A stretch of 64,000 bases of DNA from Mesorhizobium sp. ZC-5 (lineage in GTDB: Bacteria > Pseudomonadota > Alphaproteobacteria > Rhizobiales > Rhizobiaceae), in the NCBI RefSeq assembly GCF_025753855.1, contig NZ_JAOWPT010000005.1, positions 124,001-188,000 of the forward strand. Direction: 5' to 3'. Within the stretch, counting starts at the first letter, position 1; each line of letters opens with the position of its first letter. The notes beneath the pieces are model-generated. The model was not told the origin of the DNA. It saw only the letters and a program-made list of their open reading frames with translations, and did no database searches. Shown here piece by piece: positions 47,096 through 56,420 of this stretch. Position numbers and translations under genes: made by a program.

Positions 47096-47124
47096 TTGGC
47101 GTGGCGAATTGCCTCTCTTATAAG
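47096..47124 (+). promoter_or_regulatory. candidate promoter of the leader-exporter unit
   Basis: TTGGCG (47096-47101) and TATAAG (47119-47124) are spaced by exactly 17 bases and stand 32 bases before the leader ATG. Initiation is expected near 47131. This is one of the clearest sigma-70-like promoters in the window. Confidence 0.65.
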
Positions 47125-47156
47125 CACCTCTCCGCATCCCTCTGCGGGAGGTACGA

Positions 47157-47201
47157 ATGGCAGTATTCAACAGTGTTGTTGTGCGAGGTCGCGAGGCCTA
47201 G
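47157..47201 (+). CDS. 14-codon leader ORF upstream of an ABC exporter
   Basis: ATG to TAG encodes MAVFNSVVVRGREA. A GGGAGG site stands 5 bases before the ATG, better than that of the exporter itself. The peptide carries three consecutive Val before Arg-Gly-Arg, and the stop codon lies at the foot of a long hairpin (47196-47246). This layout is typical of translation-sensing attenuators such as erm leaders. It has the right size to be a sensor and is too short to be a stable protein. Expression is not shown; the peptide may be chance, although its promoter and site are strong. Confidence 0.55.
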   Translation: MAVFNSVVVRGREA

Positions 47202-47246
47202 GTCTTCAGCTTCGCTCCGGTAGGAGCGGCAGGCTGCAGAACAGGC
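47196..47246 (+). promoter_or_regulatory. attenuator-like hairpin after the leader ORF
   Basis: Nested pairs: GCCT / AGGC (47196-47199, 47243-47246), CTTCAGC / GCTGCAG (47204-47210, 47233-47239, one mismatch) and CGCTCC / GGAGCG (47213-47218, 47223-47228) around a GGTA loop. The foot overlaps the leader stop codon, so a ribosome on the leader would open it. A second small stem, GCCCG / CGGGC, is at 47267-47284, and GGGC / GCCC pairs (about 47376-47391) stand just before the exporter start. Confidence 0.5.
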
Positions 47247-47399
47247 ATCGTTAGATCTCGGTCCCCGCCCGCGCAAAGACGGGCCGGTTGCCAATTTTCG
47301 CGTCATACATCGTTTTCGAACGACATTTTCGTTCTCCACGGTGTTCCATTTTTCAGAACTTTCTTGGGAACGGGCGCCTTGTCGTGCCCGCATGAGATC

Positions 47400-49202
47400 A
47401 TGGCTCGTTTTCGTATCGACCTGCGCGGCGGTGCATTCCGCAGCGTTTTCAAATTCACCGGCGCGCACTGGCGTCGGCAGCCCGGCCGGGTCGCCATCAT
47501 CATGGTTGCGGTTCTGGTGTCGACGCTGGCCGACGTCTTGACACCGCTCTATTCCGGCCGGCTGGTCGACGCTGTCGCCGACGGCGGGGCGACGGACGTC
47601 ATCGCTTGGAACGCCGCGGTTGCGGCATTTTCCATGCTGATCGCGTTGGCGCTCGGCGCCATCGTCATGCGCCACATCGCCTTCATGACGATCATCGACC
47701 TGACGCTGAACATGATGTCGGACATCGCCGCGGACGCATTCCATCGCGTCCAGCGGTTCTCGACGGACTGGCACGCCAACAGCTTCGCCGGTTCGACCGT
47801 GCGGAAGGTAACGCGCGGCATGTGGGCGCTCGACCTGCTGAACGACACGTTGCTGGTGGCGCTGTTTCCGTCGCTTGTCATGCTGGTCGGCTCGACGCTG
47901 CTGCTTGGCTGGTACTGGCCGATGATGGGTGTGATCATCGCCGTCGGTTCGATCGTCTATGTCACGCTGACGGTTTCGCTGTCGCTCGGCTACGTCGCAC
48001 CTGCGGCGAGCCTTGCGAACAGCTGGGATACGCGGCTTGGCGGCGCCTTGGCCGACGCGATCAGTTGCAACGCCGTGGTCAAGGGCTTTGGCGCTGAGGA
48101 TCGCGAAGACAGCCGTCTCGCAAAGGTGACAGGCAAATGGCATCACCGGACGCGCCGAACCTGGGTGCGTGGTACGGTCAACGGCACGACGCAGGGTGTT
48201 ACGCTGCTCGTGCTTCGGGCCGCAGTGATCGGCTTCGCGCTGGTCTTGTGGTCACGCGGGCAGGCGAGCGCGGGCGATATCGCCTTCGTGCTGACGTCGT
48301 TCTTCGTGCTGCAAGGCTATCTGCGCGACGTCGGCATGCATGTGCGCAACGTCCAGCGCTCGGTCAACGACATGGAAGAACTGGTCGATATCCAGGGCCA
48401 GCCGCTCGGCATCGCCGATCGTCCCGGCGCAGGAGCGATCCGCATCGGCGCCGGTCGCATCGACTTCGAGAACGTCACGTTCCACTACGGCCATCACCGG
48501 TTGCCGCTCTATCGCGACTTCTCGGTGACGATCGAGGCGGGCGAGCGCGTTGGTCTGGTCGGGCATTCGGGTTCGGGCAAGACGACCTTCGTCAAGCTGA
48601 TCCAGCGTCTCTATGATCTGACATCGGGGCGCATCCTGATCGACGGTCAGGATATCGCCAAGGTCGGCCAGGCGTCGCTGCGCCAGCAGATCGCCATCGT
48701 TCAGCAGGAGCCGATCCTGTTCCATCGCTCGCTTGCCGAGAACATCGCCTATGCCCGGCCCGGGGCCAGCCAGGCGGAGATCGAGGAAGCGGCCAGGCTC
48801 GCCAGCGCCCATGATTTCATCATGAGCCTGCCGAAAGGCTACGGCACACTGGTGGGCGAGCGGGGTGTGAAGCTGTCGGGGGGCGAGCGCCAGCGCGTGG
48901 CGATTGCCCGCGCCTTCCTCGCCGACGCGCCGATCCTGATCCTCGACGAGGCGACGTCCAGCCTCGATTCGGAATCGGAAGTGCTGATCCAGCAGGCGAT
49001 GGAGCGGCTGATGGTCGGGCGCACGACGCTGGTGATTGCCCACCGGCTGTCGACAGTGCGTGCACTCGACAGGCTGCTGGTGTTCGACAATGGCCGTATC
49101 ACCGAGGAGGGCGACCACAACGCCTTGATCCGCCTCGACGGTGGCATCTATCGCCGGTTGTTCGAACGCCAGGCGCTGGAACTGACCAAGGGCCTGGTCT
49201 GA
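47400..49202 (+). CDS. ABC exporter, fused permease and ATPase (MsbA/LmrA type)
   Basis: A half-transporter of 600 residues that should work as a homodimer and export lipids or drugs. The permease half (residues about 20-330) has six helices, including VAIIMVAVLVSTLADVLTPL and LLVALFPSLVMLVGSTLLL. The ATPase half carries Walker A GHSGSGKT at 388-395, the signature LSGGERQRVAIARA, Walker B ILILDEATSSLD and the switch His in VIAHRLSTV. The start at 47400 has a weak site and is 199 bases after the leader stop. Regulation by the leader is an inference from layout. Confidence 0.9.
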   Translation: MARFRIDLRGGAFRSVFKFTGAHWRRQPGRVAIIMVAVLVSTLADVLTPLYSGRLVDAVADGGATDVIAWNAAVAAFSMLIALALGAIVMRHIAFMTIIDLTLNMMSDIAADAFHRVQRFSTDWHANSFAGSTVRKVTRGMWALDLLNDTLLVALFPSLVMLVGSTLLLGWYWPMMGVIIAVGSIVYVTLTVSLSLGYVAPAASLANSWDTRLGGALADAISCNAVVKGFGAEDREDSRLAKVTGKWHHRTRRTWVRGTVNGTTQGVTLLVLRAAVIGFALVLWSRGQASAGDIAFVLTSFFVLQGYLRDVGMHVRNVQRSVNDMEELVDIQGQPLGIADRPGAGAIRIGAGRIDFENVTFHYGHHRLPLYRDFSVTIEAGERVGLVGHSGSGKTTFVKLIQRLYDLTSGRILIDGQDIAKVGQASLRQQIAIVQQEPILFHRSLAENIAYARPGASQAEIEEAARLASAHDFIMSLPKGYGTLVGERGVKLSGGERQRVAIARAFLADAPILILDEATSSLDSESEVLIQQAMERLMVGRTTLVIAHRLSTVRALDRLLVFDNGRITEEGDHNALIRLDGGIYRRLFERQALELTKGLV

Positions 49203-49223
49203 CCAAGGCTTGTTGATAAGGGA

Positions 49224-49251
49224 AGGGCCGCACGCAAGGTGCGGCCCTTTC
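49224..49251 (+). terminator. intrinsic terminator of the ABC exporter gene
   Basis: An 11-bp stem (AAGGGCCGCAC / GTGCGGCCCTT) with loop GCAAG, then TCTCTT. It is 21 bases after the stop. Confidence 0.85.
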
Positions 49252-49303
49252 TCTTGCAGATCACCGCCTTGCCAACGTCAAACTCATCCGCTACGCCCCG
49301 CCG

Positions 49304-50677
49304 ATGACCGTTACCGTCCGTTTCGCCCCGTCGCCGACGGGCCATATCCATATCGGCAATGCGCGCACCGCGCTGTTCAACTGGCTTTACGCCCTGAAGA
49401 ACAAGGGCCGTTTCATCCAGCGCTTCGACGACACCGACCTCGCGCGCTCGAAGCAGGGATATGCCGACGGCATTCTTTACGATCTCGGCTGGCTGGGCAT
49501 TTTCCCGGATGCGGTGGACTACCAGTCGCGACGGTTCGGTGACTATGACGCGGCGGTCGAGCGGCTGAAGGCGGCGGGCTTGCTCTATCCCTGCTATGAA
49601 ACGGCCGAAGAGCTTGAACTGAAACGCAAGGTACGGTTGTCGCGCCGCCTGCCGCCGGTCTACGGCCGCGAAGCGCTGAAGTTGAACGAAGCCGAGAAAG
49701 CCGACTTCGAGGGCGAAGGCCGCCAGCCGCACTGGCGTTTCCTGCTGCCGAACTTCCGCTCGGACCCTTTTGAGACGGAACGCACCGAGATCCACTGGAA
49801 CGATGTGGTGCGCGGCGAAGAGACTGTCGATCTGGCATCTCTGTCCGATCCGGTGCTCGTCCGGGCCGACGGCACCTACCTCTATACGCTGCCGTCGGTC
49901 GTCGACGACATCAACATGGGTGTCAGCCATGTGATCCGCGGCGACGACCATGTCACCAACACCGGTGTACAGATTGCGCTGTTTCGAGCGCTAGGCGCCG
50001 AGCCGCCCGCGTTCGGTCACCACAATCTGCTGACGACCGCCTCCGGCGAGGGCCTGTCCAAGCGAACCGGCGCGCTGTCGATTTCCGGCCTGCGCGAATC
50101 CGGCATCGAGCCGATGGCGGTCGCGTCGCTCGCGGTGCTGATCGGTACGTCGGAAAATGTCTCGGCCGTACGCACGATGGACGAACTCGCTGAAAAATTC
50201 GATCCGGCATCGACCTCGAAATCCGCTTCCAAATTCGATCCCGCCGAACTGGGTGTGCTCAATCGGGTGCTTTTGCACGCCATGCCATTCGAGGAGGCCC
50301 GCACCCGGCTGCTGGCGCTTGGCGTCGATGGCGAGCGCGCCGAGCCATTCTGGATCACCGTGCGTGGCAATCTGGATAGGCTCGCGGACGCCGGGAAATG
50401 GTGGGGGATCGTCAACGAGGGTCCTGAACCAGGCGAGATGCTTTCCGCGGAGGACCGAGAATTCGTGCGGGAGGCCTTCGATCTTCTGCCGGAGGAGCCA
50501 TGGGACAGGTCGACCTGGAAGTCATGGACCGATCAGGTGAAGGAAAAGAGCGGCCGCAAGGGCAAGGCATTGTTCATGCCATTGCGGCTGGCGCTTACTG
50601 GACTTGCTTCTGGGCCGGAGCTTGCAGATCTATTGCCCCTGCTGGGTCGGGAAGGAACACTGGCCCGACGACCCTGA
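49304..50677 (+). CDS. gltX: glutamyl-tRNA synthetase
   Basis: Charges tRNA with glutamate; in bacteria without GlnRS it also makes Glu-tRNA(Gln). The 457 residues include the HIGH-like motif (HIGN, residues 16-19 in [16 protein letters not shown]), the catalytic GDDHVTNT block and the KMSKS-like LSKRT (in [11 protein letters not shown]). Rhizobia usually carry two GltX proteins; I cannot tell which of them this is, and no second copy is in the window. The 3' end overlaps the convergent DUF2865 gene by 83 bases. Confidence 0.95.
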   Translation: MTVTVRFAPSPTGHIHIGNARTALFNWLYALKNKGRFIQRFDDTDLARSKQGYADGILYDLGWLGIFPDAVDYQSRRFGDYDAAVERLKAAGLLYPCYETAEELELKRKVRLSRRLPPVYGREALKLNEAEKADFEGEGRQPHWRFLLPNFRSDPFETERTEIHWNDVVRGEETVDLASLSDPVLVRADGTYLYTLPSVVDDINMGVSHVIRGDDHVTNTGVQIALFRALGAEPPAFGHHNLLTTASGEGLSKRTGALSISGLRESGIEPMAVASLAVLIGTSENVSAVRTMDELAEKFDPASTSKSASKFDPAELGVLNRVLLHAMPFEEARTRLLALGVDGERAEPFWITVRGNLDRLADAGKWWGIVNEGPEPGEMLSAEDREFVREAFDLLPEEPWDRSTWKSWTDQVKEKSGRKGKALFMPLRLALTGLASGPELADLLPLLGREGTLARRP

Positions 50678-51734
50678 CCTTGCGCTCACCGGGTGGCGGC
50701 AGTTCCGTCGCCTGAGGCATCTGCGTCGGAGCCGGCGAACTCGTGGGTTCCTGGCCAAAGGTCAAAATGCTGCCGCTGGCTGGAGCCGAGGTGGCGCTTT
50801 CCGCTTCGACGTTGATGGTTGTCCAGCTCGATGGCGGGTTTCCGGCAATCACGGAGAAGTTCTTCGCAGGATTGCAGGCGCATTGCGCCTGGCGGGGTGT
50901 GTCCGTTTGGCGATACAGGAATGCCGTGGGCAGGTTTGCATATGGTTCGCCGGTTGCGGTCGAGACCATAGCTTCCGCGTTCTCGTCATCGGCATCCTGA
51001 TAGTAGATCTGCACGTCGGTTCCGGGACACATCGTCTGGCAGTTCTGCTGGTCTCGCTCGAATTCGCGTATCGAGGAAGACGGCGAGATCGGGAAGTAAT
51101 AGCCGTCGCAGCTGCGTACGCAGAGCGTTCGGTATTGTCCGCCGGAATATTGCCGTTGTGACGGTCCGAGACGGCGGACATTGCGCGGAGTTTCTTCATC
51201 GATCTCATCGAGCTGCCGGACATCCCCGTTGAAAATCTGATCGAAAAGGGATGTTCCACGATTGGGTTTCTCGCTCGAGCGCTGGGCCTCACGTTGCCGG
51301 GGCGCCGTCTTTCCACGGCAGCCGTTGGCATCGAGCGAAGCAAGCAGGCGGCCGCGCTGCCGCTTCGATCCGCTGTTTCCAGCCAGTTGCGTGCGTTTGC
51401 TTTGCAACGCCGAGAGGTTTTGCTCCATCCGGTCGATCGTATCGTCGAGCTTGCTGCAGCCGCGGCCTCCACGACCGAAGAGCGAAAAACCGCAACCGGC
51501 GCTGCGGGCGCGCCCACGCGCCTGCTGCAACTGAGCCCGCTGGGTAGCGACGGCTTTGTCGTATTTCCTGTATTGTACCCCTCCACCTCCGGAAGAAAGG
51601 GAGGCGAGCTGGGCTTCCAATTGCCGGCACAGTCGCGCATCGGCGAGGGCCGCGCCGGCGTCGAGGAAAAGACAGGCGGCAACGACCGCTATCGTAGCGG
51701 CGAGCCGGTTAAGCCTTTCCATCCCCGCAGCCAT
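50595..51734 (-). CDS. DUF2865 secreted protein
   Basis: A 379-residue exported protein of unknown function, found widely in rhizobia. A signal peptide ([21 protein letters not shown]) is followed by an Arg/Gln-rich coiled segment, then the DUF2865 domain (residues about 195-310): [30 protein letters not shown] and [16 protein letters not shown] with paired Cys. The last 70 residues are Pro-rich. The start could be Met1 (51734) or Met5. Its 3' end overlaps gltX by 83 bases, an unusual convergent overlap of coding regions. Confidence 0.85.
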   Translation of the reverse strand: MAAGMERLNRLAATIAVVAACLFLDAGAALADARLCRQLEAQLASLSSGGGGVQYRKYDKAVATQRAQLQQARGRARSAGCGFSLFGRGGRGCSKLDDTIDRMEQNLSALQSKRTQLAGNSGSKRQRGRLLASLDANGCRGKTAPRQREAQRSSEKPNRGTSLFDQIFNGDVRQLDEIDEETPRNVRRLGPSQRQYSGGQYRTLCVRSCDGYYFPISPSSSIREFERDQQNCQTMCPGTDVQIYYQDADDENAEAMVSTATGEPYANLPTAFLYRQTDTPRQAQCACNPAKNFSVIAGNPPSSWTTINVEAESATSAPASGSILTFGQEPTSSPAPTQMPQATELPPPGERKVRVVGPVFLPDPAGAIDLQAPAQKQVQ

Positions 51735-51866
51735 TTAGCCTCCCAAAGCCTTGCGCCTGGAATTTGCCGCAACCCAAGTCTTATAGATACTATCATCCGC
51801 CGGGTTAACCGCCGCTTAGAAGCCATGGTTACCAACGGACGACATCTTTCTCCGGATAGTCTTTCG

Positions 51867-54182
51867 CTAGGCTGGGTTCTGTGCCTGCTGTGCGGCCTCG
51901 ACGACGGCAAGAGCCGTCATGTTGACGACGCCGCGCGATGTAACCGATGGCGTCAGAATATGCGCGGGCTTTGCGGTTCCGAGCAGGATCGGCCCGACAT
52001 GCAGTGCGTCCATCATCTGCTTGACCGTCGTCAGCGCGATATTCGCGGAATCGAGGTTCGGAAAAACCAAGAGATTGGCCTCGCCCTTGAGTGTCGAATG
52101 TGGATGGACGCGATGCCGCAAATGCTCCGAAAGGGCGGAATCGCCGTGCATTTCACCATCGGCCTGAAGGTTGGGTGCGATACGCTGCAAGATCCTGGTG
52201 GCTTCCCGCATCTTCAATGCGCTTGCCGAATCCCGTGAGCCGAAGTTCGAATGCGACAGGAGTGCGGCCTTCGGCTCGATGCCGAAGCGGCTGATCTCCT
52301 CGGCGGCGAGGACCGTCATCTCCGCAATTTCCTCCGCCGTGGGATCGACCGAAACATAGGTGTCTGTGAAGAACACGATGCCGCGCTGAGTAATCAGCAT
52401 GGATAGTGTGGAGAGATCGCGATCCTGCACGCCGTCACGCGCGCCGATGATCAATTGGACGTTGCGCAAATGCCGTTCGAAGCGGCCTTCCAACCCGCAG
52501 ATCATCGCATCGGCATCACCGCGCTTCAGCGCCAGTGCGGCGATCACCGTAGTGTTCGTTCGCACCATGGTTCGGGCTGCTTCAGGCGTGACGCCGCGAC
52601 GCCCGCCAAGCTCTATCAACAGATCGACATAGCCCCGATAGCGCGGATCGTCTTCAGGATTGATCAACTCAAAATCGGTGCCGGGACGGATTTTGAGGCC
52701 ATAGCGCCGCAACCGGACATCGACGACATGCGGGCGGCCGATCAGGATCGGTTCAGCGGTGCCTTCCTCGAGCACCACCTGCGCCGCCCGGAGCACGCGC
52801 TCGTCCTCGCCGTCGGCATAAATGACGCGTTTGGTGGCGGCCGCCTTGGCAGCGGAAAACACCGGCTTCATGACGAGACCGGAGCGGAAGACGAAGCGGC
52901 TCAGCCGATCGAGATACGCAGCCCAGTCTTCGATCGGCCGTTGGGCGACGCCGCTTTCGCAGGCTGCCTTGGCGACGGCGGGCGCGATGCGCAGGATCAG
53001 CCGCGGGTCGAAGGGCGAGGGGATAAGGAAATCCGGCCCGAAAGTCGGCGTTTCGCCCGAATAGGCACGGGCGGCGATATCGGATGGTTCTTCGCGAGCA
53101 AGTGCGGCGATGGCGCGGACCGCCGCCATCTTCATTTCCTCGTTGATGGCGGTCGCGCCACAATCCAGCGCGCCGCGGAAAATATACGGGAAGCAAAGCA
53201 CGTTGTTGACCTGGTTCGGGAAATCCGAACGGCCGGTGCAGATCATTGCATCAGGTCGCGCCGCACGCGCTAGTTCCGGCATGATCTCGGGCGTCGGATT
53301 GGCCAGGGCCAGGATCAGCGGCTTTTCGGCCATGTTGGCCAGCAGCTCGGGTTTCAGGACACCGGCGGCGGACAGGCCGAGAAAAACGTCGGCGCCGCCG
53401 ATGACGTCGGCCAGGACCCGGGCGTTGGTATCCTTGACGTACGGATCCTTCCAGCGGTCCATTTCCTCGAGCCGGCCCTTGTAGGCGACGCCGTGGCGGT
53501 CGGTGACCCAGATATTTTCACGTTTGGCGCCGAGCGAGACCAGCAGATTGAGACAGGCGAGGGCGGCCGCACCCGCGCCGGACGTGACGATCTTGATGTC
53601 CTCGAGCTTCTTGCCGGCGAACTCCAGACCGTTCAGCACCGCGGCGGCGACGATGATCGCGGTGCCATGCTGGTCGTCGTGAAACACCGGGATGCCCATG
53701 CGGGCCTTCAGTTGCTCCTCGACTTCAAAGCACTCCGGCGCCTTGATGTCCTCGAGGTTGATGCCGCCGAATGTCGGCTCAAGGGCGGCCACCGTCTGCA
53801 CCATGCGGTCGATCTCCGGCGCATCGATCTCGATGTCGAAAACGTCGATGCCGGCGAACTTCTTGAACAGGACCGCCTTGCCTTCCATCACCGGCTTGGA
53901 GGCCAGCGGCCCTATATTGCCGAGGCCGAGGACCGCCGAACCATTGGAGATGACAGCGACGAGATTGCCACGCGCCGTGTAGTCGGCGGCGGTTGCCGGA
54001 TCGTCCTTGATGGCCAGGCACGGCGCGGCGACGCCGGGCGAATAGGCGAGCGCCAGATCACGTTGGTTGCCAAGCGGCTTGGTCGCCTGGATTTCCAGCT
54101 TTCCGGGCGTCGGATGCTTGTGGAAGAAGAGCGCTGCCTCGTCGAGATCGGAGCGCTCGGCTTTCTTGGTCTCGACGTTCAT
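51867..54182 (-). CDS. maeB: NADP-dependent malic enzyme, MaeB type with phosphotransacetylase-like domain
   Basis: Oxidatively decarboxylates malate to pyruvate and CO2 with NADP+. Of 771 residues, 1-430 are the malic enzyme domain ([55 protein letters not shown]) and 440-765 the phosphotransacetylase-like domain ([45 protein letters not shown]), which usually regulates by acetyl-CoA rather than acting as an acetyltransferase. The MaeB length fits. Start ATG at 54182. Confidence 0.95.
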   Translation of the reverse strand: MNVETKKAERSDLDEAALFFHKHPTPGKLEIQATKPLGNQRDLALAYSPGVAAPCLAIKDDPATAADYTARGNLVAVISNGSAVLGLGNIGPLASKPVMEGKAVLFKKFAGIDVFDIEIDAPEIDRMVQTVAALEPTFGGINLEDIKAPECFEVEEQLKARMGIPVFHDDQHGTAIIVAAAVLNGLEFAGKKLEDIKIVTSGAGAAALACLNLLVSLGAKRENIWVTDRHGVAYKGRLEEMDRWKDPYVKDTNARVLADVIGGADVFLGLSAAGVLKPELLANMAEKPLILALANPTPEIMPELARAARPDAMICTGRSDFPNQVNNVLCFPYIFRGALDCGATAINEEMKMAAVRAIAALAREEPSDIAARAYSGETPTFGPDFLIPSPFDPRLILRIAPAVAKAACESGVAQRPIEDWAAYLDRLSRFVFRSGLVMKPVFSAAKAAATKRVIYADGEDERVLRAAQVVLEEGTAEPILIGRPHVVDVRLRRYGLKIRPGTDFELINPEDDPRYRGYVDLLIELGGRRGVTPEAARTMVRTNTTVIAALALKRGDADAMICGLEGRFERHLRNVQLIIGARDGVQDRDLSTLSMLITQRGIVFFTDTYVSVDPTAEEIAEMTVLAAEEISRFGIEPKAALLSHSNFGSRDSASALKMREATRILQRIAPNLQADGEMHGDSALSEHLRHRVHPHSTLKGEANLLVFPNLDSANIALTTVKQMMDALHVGPILLGTAKPAHILTPSVTSRGVVNMTALAVVEAAQQAQNPA

Positions 54183-54339
54183 CCAGCGCTCCCTTCGCAG
54201 TTTTCCAGTCCGGTTTTAGCACGCGCAAATGAAATCGCGAGATGCCGCGTCACAAAAAGCGTGGCTTGGATCTACGCCGATCTAAGTTCCTATCATTTCA
54301 GGAGGTTAGCGCAGGAAACTGCGGGAGAATCTTCCGACG

Positions 54340-55104
54340 CTAAAACGCGCTGACGTAACTGCCGCCATCCACGGGGATATTCTGCCCGGTCAGGTATCCG
54401 GCATGCACCGAGCAGAAGAAGGCGCAGATCTGACCGAATTCTTCGGGCGTACCGAGCCGCTTTGCCGGAATGTCGGCCAGCATCTTCTTTTCATCCTCCG
54501 TCATCTGGTGGCCGGCGCGGTTCGCGCCTCGCAGCCGCTCGGTATCGAGTTTGCCGGGAAGCAGATTGTTGATGGTGACATTCTTGTCGGCGACGGTCCG
54601 GGCAACGCCTGCGAGGAATGACGTCAGCCCCGCGCGTGCTCCGGACGAGACGTCGAGGCCGGGAATCGGCATGTAGACCGACAGCGAGGTGATGTTGACG
54701 ATGCGGCCGAAGCCGCGTTCGGCCATGCCGACCAGAACTGCCTGGATAAGTTCGATCGGCGCAATCATGTTGTTGGTCACGCCCGCCAGGATCTGTTCGC
54801 GGGTCAGGTCGGCGAACTTGCGAAACGGCGGACCGCCATTGTTGTTGACCAGGATATCCGGCTGCGGGCAGGCGGCGAGCAGCGCCTTCTGGATTTCCGG
54901 TTTCGACACGTCGCCTGGTACTTCCGTAACCGTCACGCCGAAGCGGTCGCGAATCTGCGCCGCCGTTGCCGCGAGGGTTTTTGCATCGCGACCATTGACG
55001 ACGAGATCGCAGCCGGCCTCGGCCAGCGCCATCGCGCAACCCCTGCCGAGCCCCTTGCTCGAAGCACAGACAATGGCCTTCTTTCCGCGAATACCGAGAT
55101 CCAT
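54340..55104 (-). CDS. divergent short-chain dehydrogenase/reductase
   Basis: A 254-residue SDR-fold protein. Residues 14-20 read ASSKGLG, the TGxxxGxG cofactor motif, and NNNGG (87-91) is the NNAG motif. The catalytic Ser140 is in NITS, but the Tyr and Lys of YxxxK are replaced by Ser153 and Arg157 (VSSGARAGL). The C-terminal PVDGG segment is normal. The protein may be a reductase that uses another base, or it may have another role such as binding only. It starts near a phosphoesterase gene on the other strand. Confidence 0.8.
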   Translation of the reverse strand: MDLGIRGKKAIVCASSKGLGRGCAMALAEAGCDLVVNGRDAKTLAATAAQIRDRFGVTVTEVPGDVSKPEIQKALLAACPQPDILVNNNGGPPFRKFADLTREQILAGVTNNMIAPIELIQAVLVGMAERGFGRIVNITSLSVYMPIPGLDVSSGARAGLTSFLAGVARTVADKNVTINNLLPGKLDTERLRGANRAGHQMTEDEKKMLADIPAKRLGTPEEFGQICAFFCSVHAGYLTGQNIPVDGGSYVSAF

Positions 55105-55226
55105 GATGCAATCCTTTTCCTGATGGGCGGCAACCTAGCTTGCCGGGCGCTCCAACTGCAACCGTCACACGCCTGTTGCATGAATCGGGGCATAGCAAGC
55201 GCGCCGCAACCGGTTGGGAAAGCTCG

Positions 55227-56048
55227 ATGTCCGGCGAGAAGACACGCAATTTCCGTACTTTGTTCATCTCCGATGTCCATCTCGGCTCGAAGCCGGCGAA
55301 GGCCGAGTTCCTGATCGATTTCATGCGTCACCATGAGGCGGAAACGATCTACCTGGTCGGCGACATCGTGGACGGCTGGCGGTTGCGTCGCTCGTGGCAC
55401 TGGCCGCAATCGCACAACGACGTCGTGCAGAAGCTGCTGCGCCAGGCGCGTAAGGGCACCCGCATCACCTACATCGCCGGCAACCACGACGAATTCCTGC
55501 GCATGTTCCAGGGTACGCACTTCGGCGGCATCGTCGTCGCAGACAGGGCGATCCACGAGACCGCCGACGGGCGGCGCTTCCTGGTCATCCATGGCGACCA
55601 GTTCGATTCGATCGTTCACAACGTGCGCTGGCTCGCTTACCTCGGTGACAAGGCCTACGACACTGCAATCATCGTCAACCGGATCGTGGCGCGGTTCCGC
55701 CGTTTGTTCGGCATGCCGTACTGGTCGTTCTCGTCCTGGGCGAAGGTGAAGGTCAAGAAAGCGGTCAACTTCATCAGCCATTTCCAGGAGATCGTCGCCC
55801 AGGAAGCGAGGCGCTCGCATGTCGACGGGGTTATCTGCGGCCATATCCACCACGCCGCGATGGAGCGGATCGACGGCGTCGAATACATCAATACCGGTGA
55901 CTGGGTGGAGAGCTGCACGGCCGTGGCCGAAAATTTCGACGGGACGATGGAGATCATCCAGTGGGCGCAGATTCTTGCCGACGCGCCCGCGTCGGACGGG
56001 CGCTTCGTCCCGGTCGTTATCGAGGACAAGACCGCGGAAGCCGCCTGA
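55227..56048 (+). CDS. LpxH-like calcineurin-type metallophosphoesterase
   Basis: A 273-residue phosphoesterase with all metal motifs: FISDVHLGS, GDIVDGW, GNHDEFLR, HGDQFD and GHIHHAAM. It resembles UDP-2,3-diacylglucosamine hydrolase of lipid A synthesis, although alphaproteobacteria usually use LpxI for that step, so the substrate may differ. The ATG at 55227 has GGGAAAG upstream and is preferred over 55140. It stands alone between the SDR and MFS genes. Confidence 0.8.
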   Translation: MSGEKTRNFRTLFISDVHLGSKPAKAEFLIDFMRHHEAETIYLVGDIVDGWRLRRSWHWPQSHNDVVQKLLRQARKGTRITYIAGNHDEFLRMFQGTHFGGIVVADRAIHETADGRRFLVIHGDQFDSIVHNVRWLAYLGDKAYDTAIIVNRIVARFRRLFGMPYWSFSSWAKVKVKKAVNFISHFQEIVAQEARRSHVDGVICGHIHHAAMERIDGVEYINTGDWVESCTAVAENFDGTMEIIQWAQILADAPASDGRFVPVVIEDKTAEAA

Positions 56049-56420
56049 GGCGAATCGTGATGCGCCGGAAATCATCGAAAACCTCCGCCCGGGTGGAAAT
56101 GCCGCCATTTGACGTCCGTCCGTCAGGCTTGCCCGGGCTTGCTGCCGTTTCCCGTCATGGCGTCCGCCTGGGTGTGCTTGGTACGCCGCAACATTTCGAA
56201 ACCGGCTCGACCCGCAAAACTCCGGATCGCAACATATCGGTAGGAGACCAGCCGGTTTCCACCGGTTCCGGCATTGCCATCGCCGCGTGATTCCGCCATT
56301 CGGCAGGTTGTTGACACAAATCGATTGGGCCAGCAGCTTTCTTGCCCGCAGTCTCATGATATGGAAGCCGGAAGGCTGGCGAAATATGTCGCGTCGCCTG
56401 CCTCTCTTCGGCTTCCTTCG

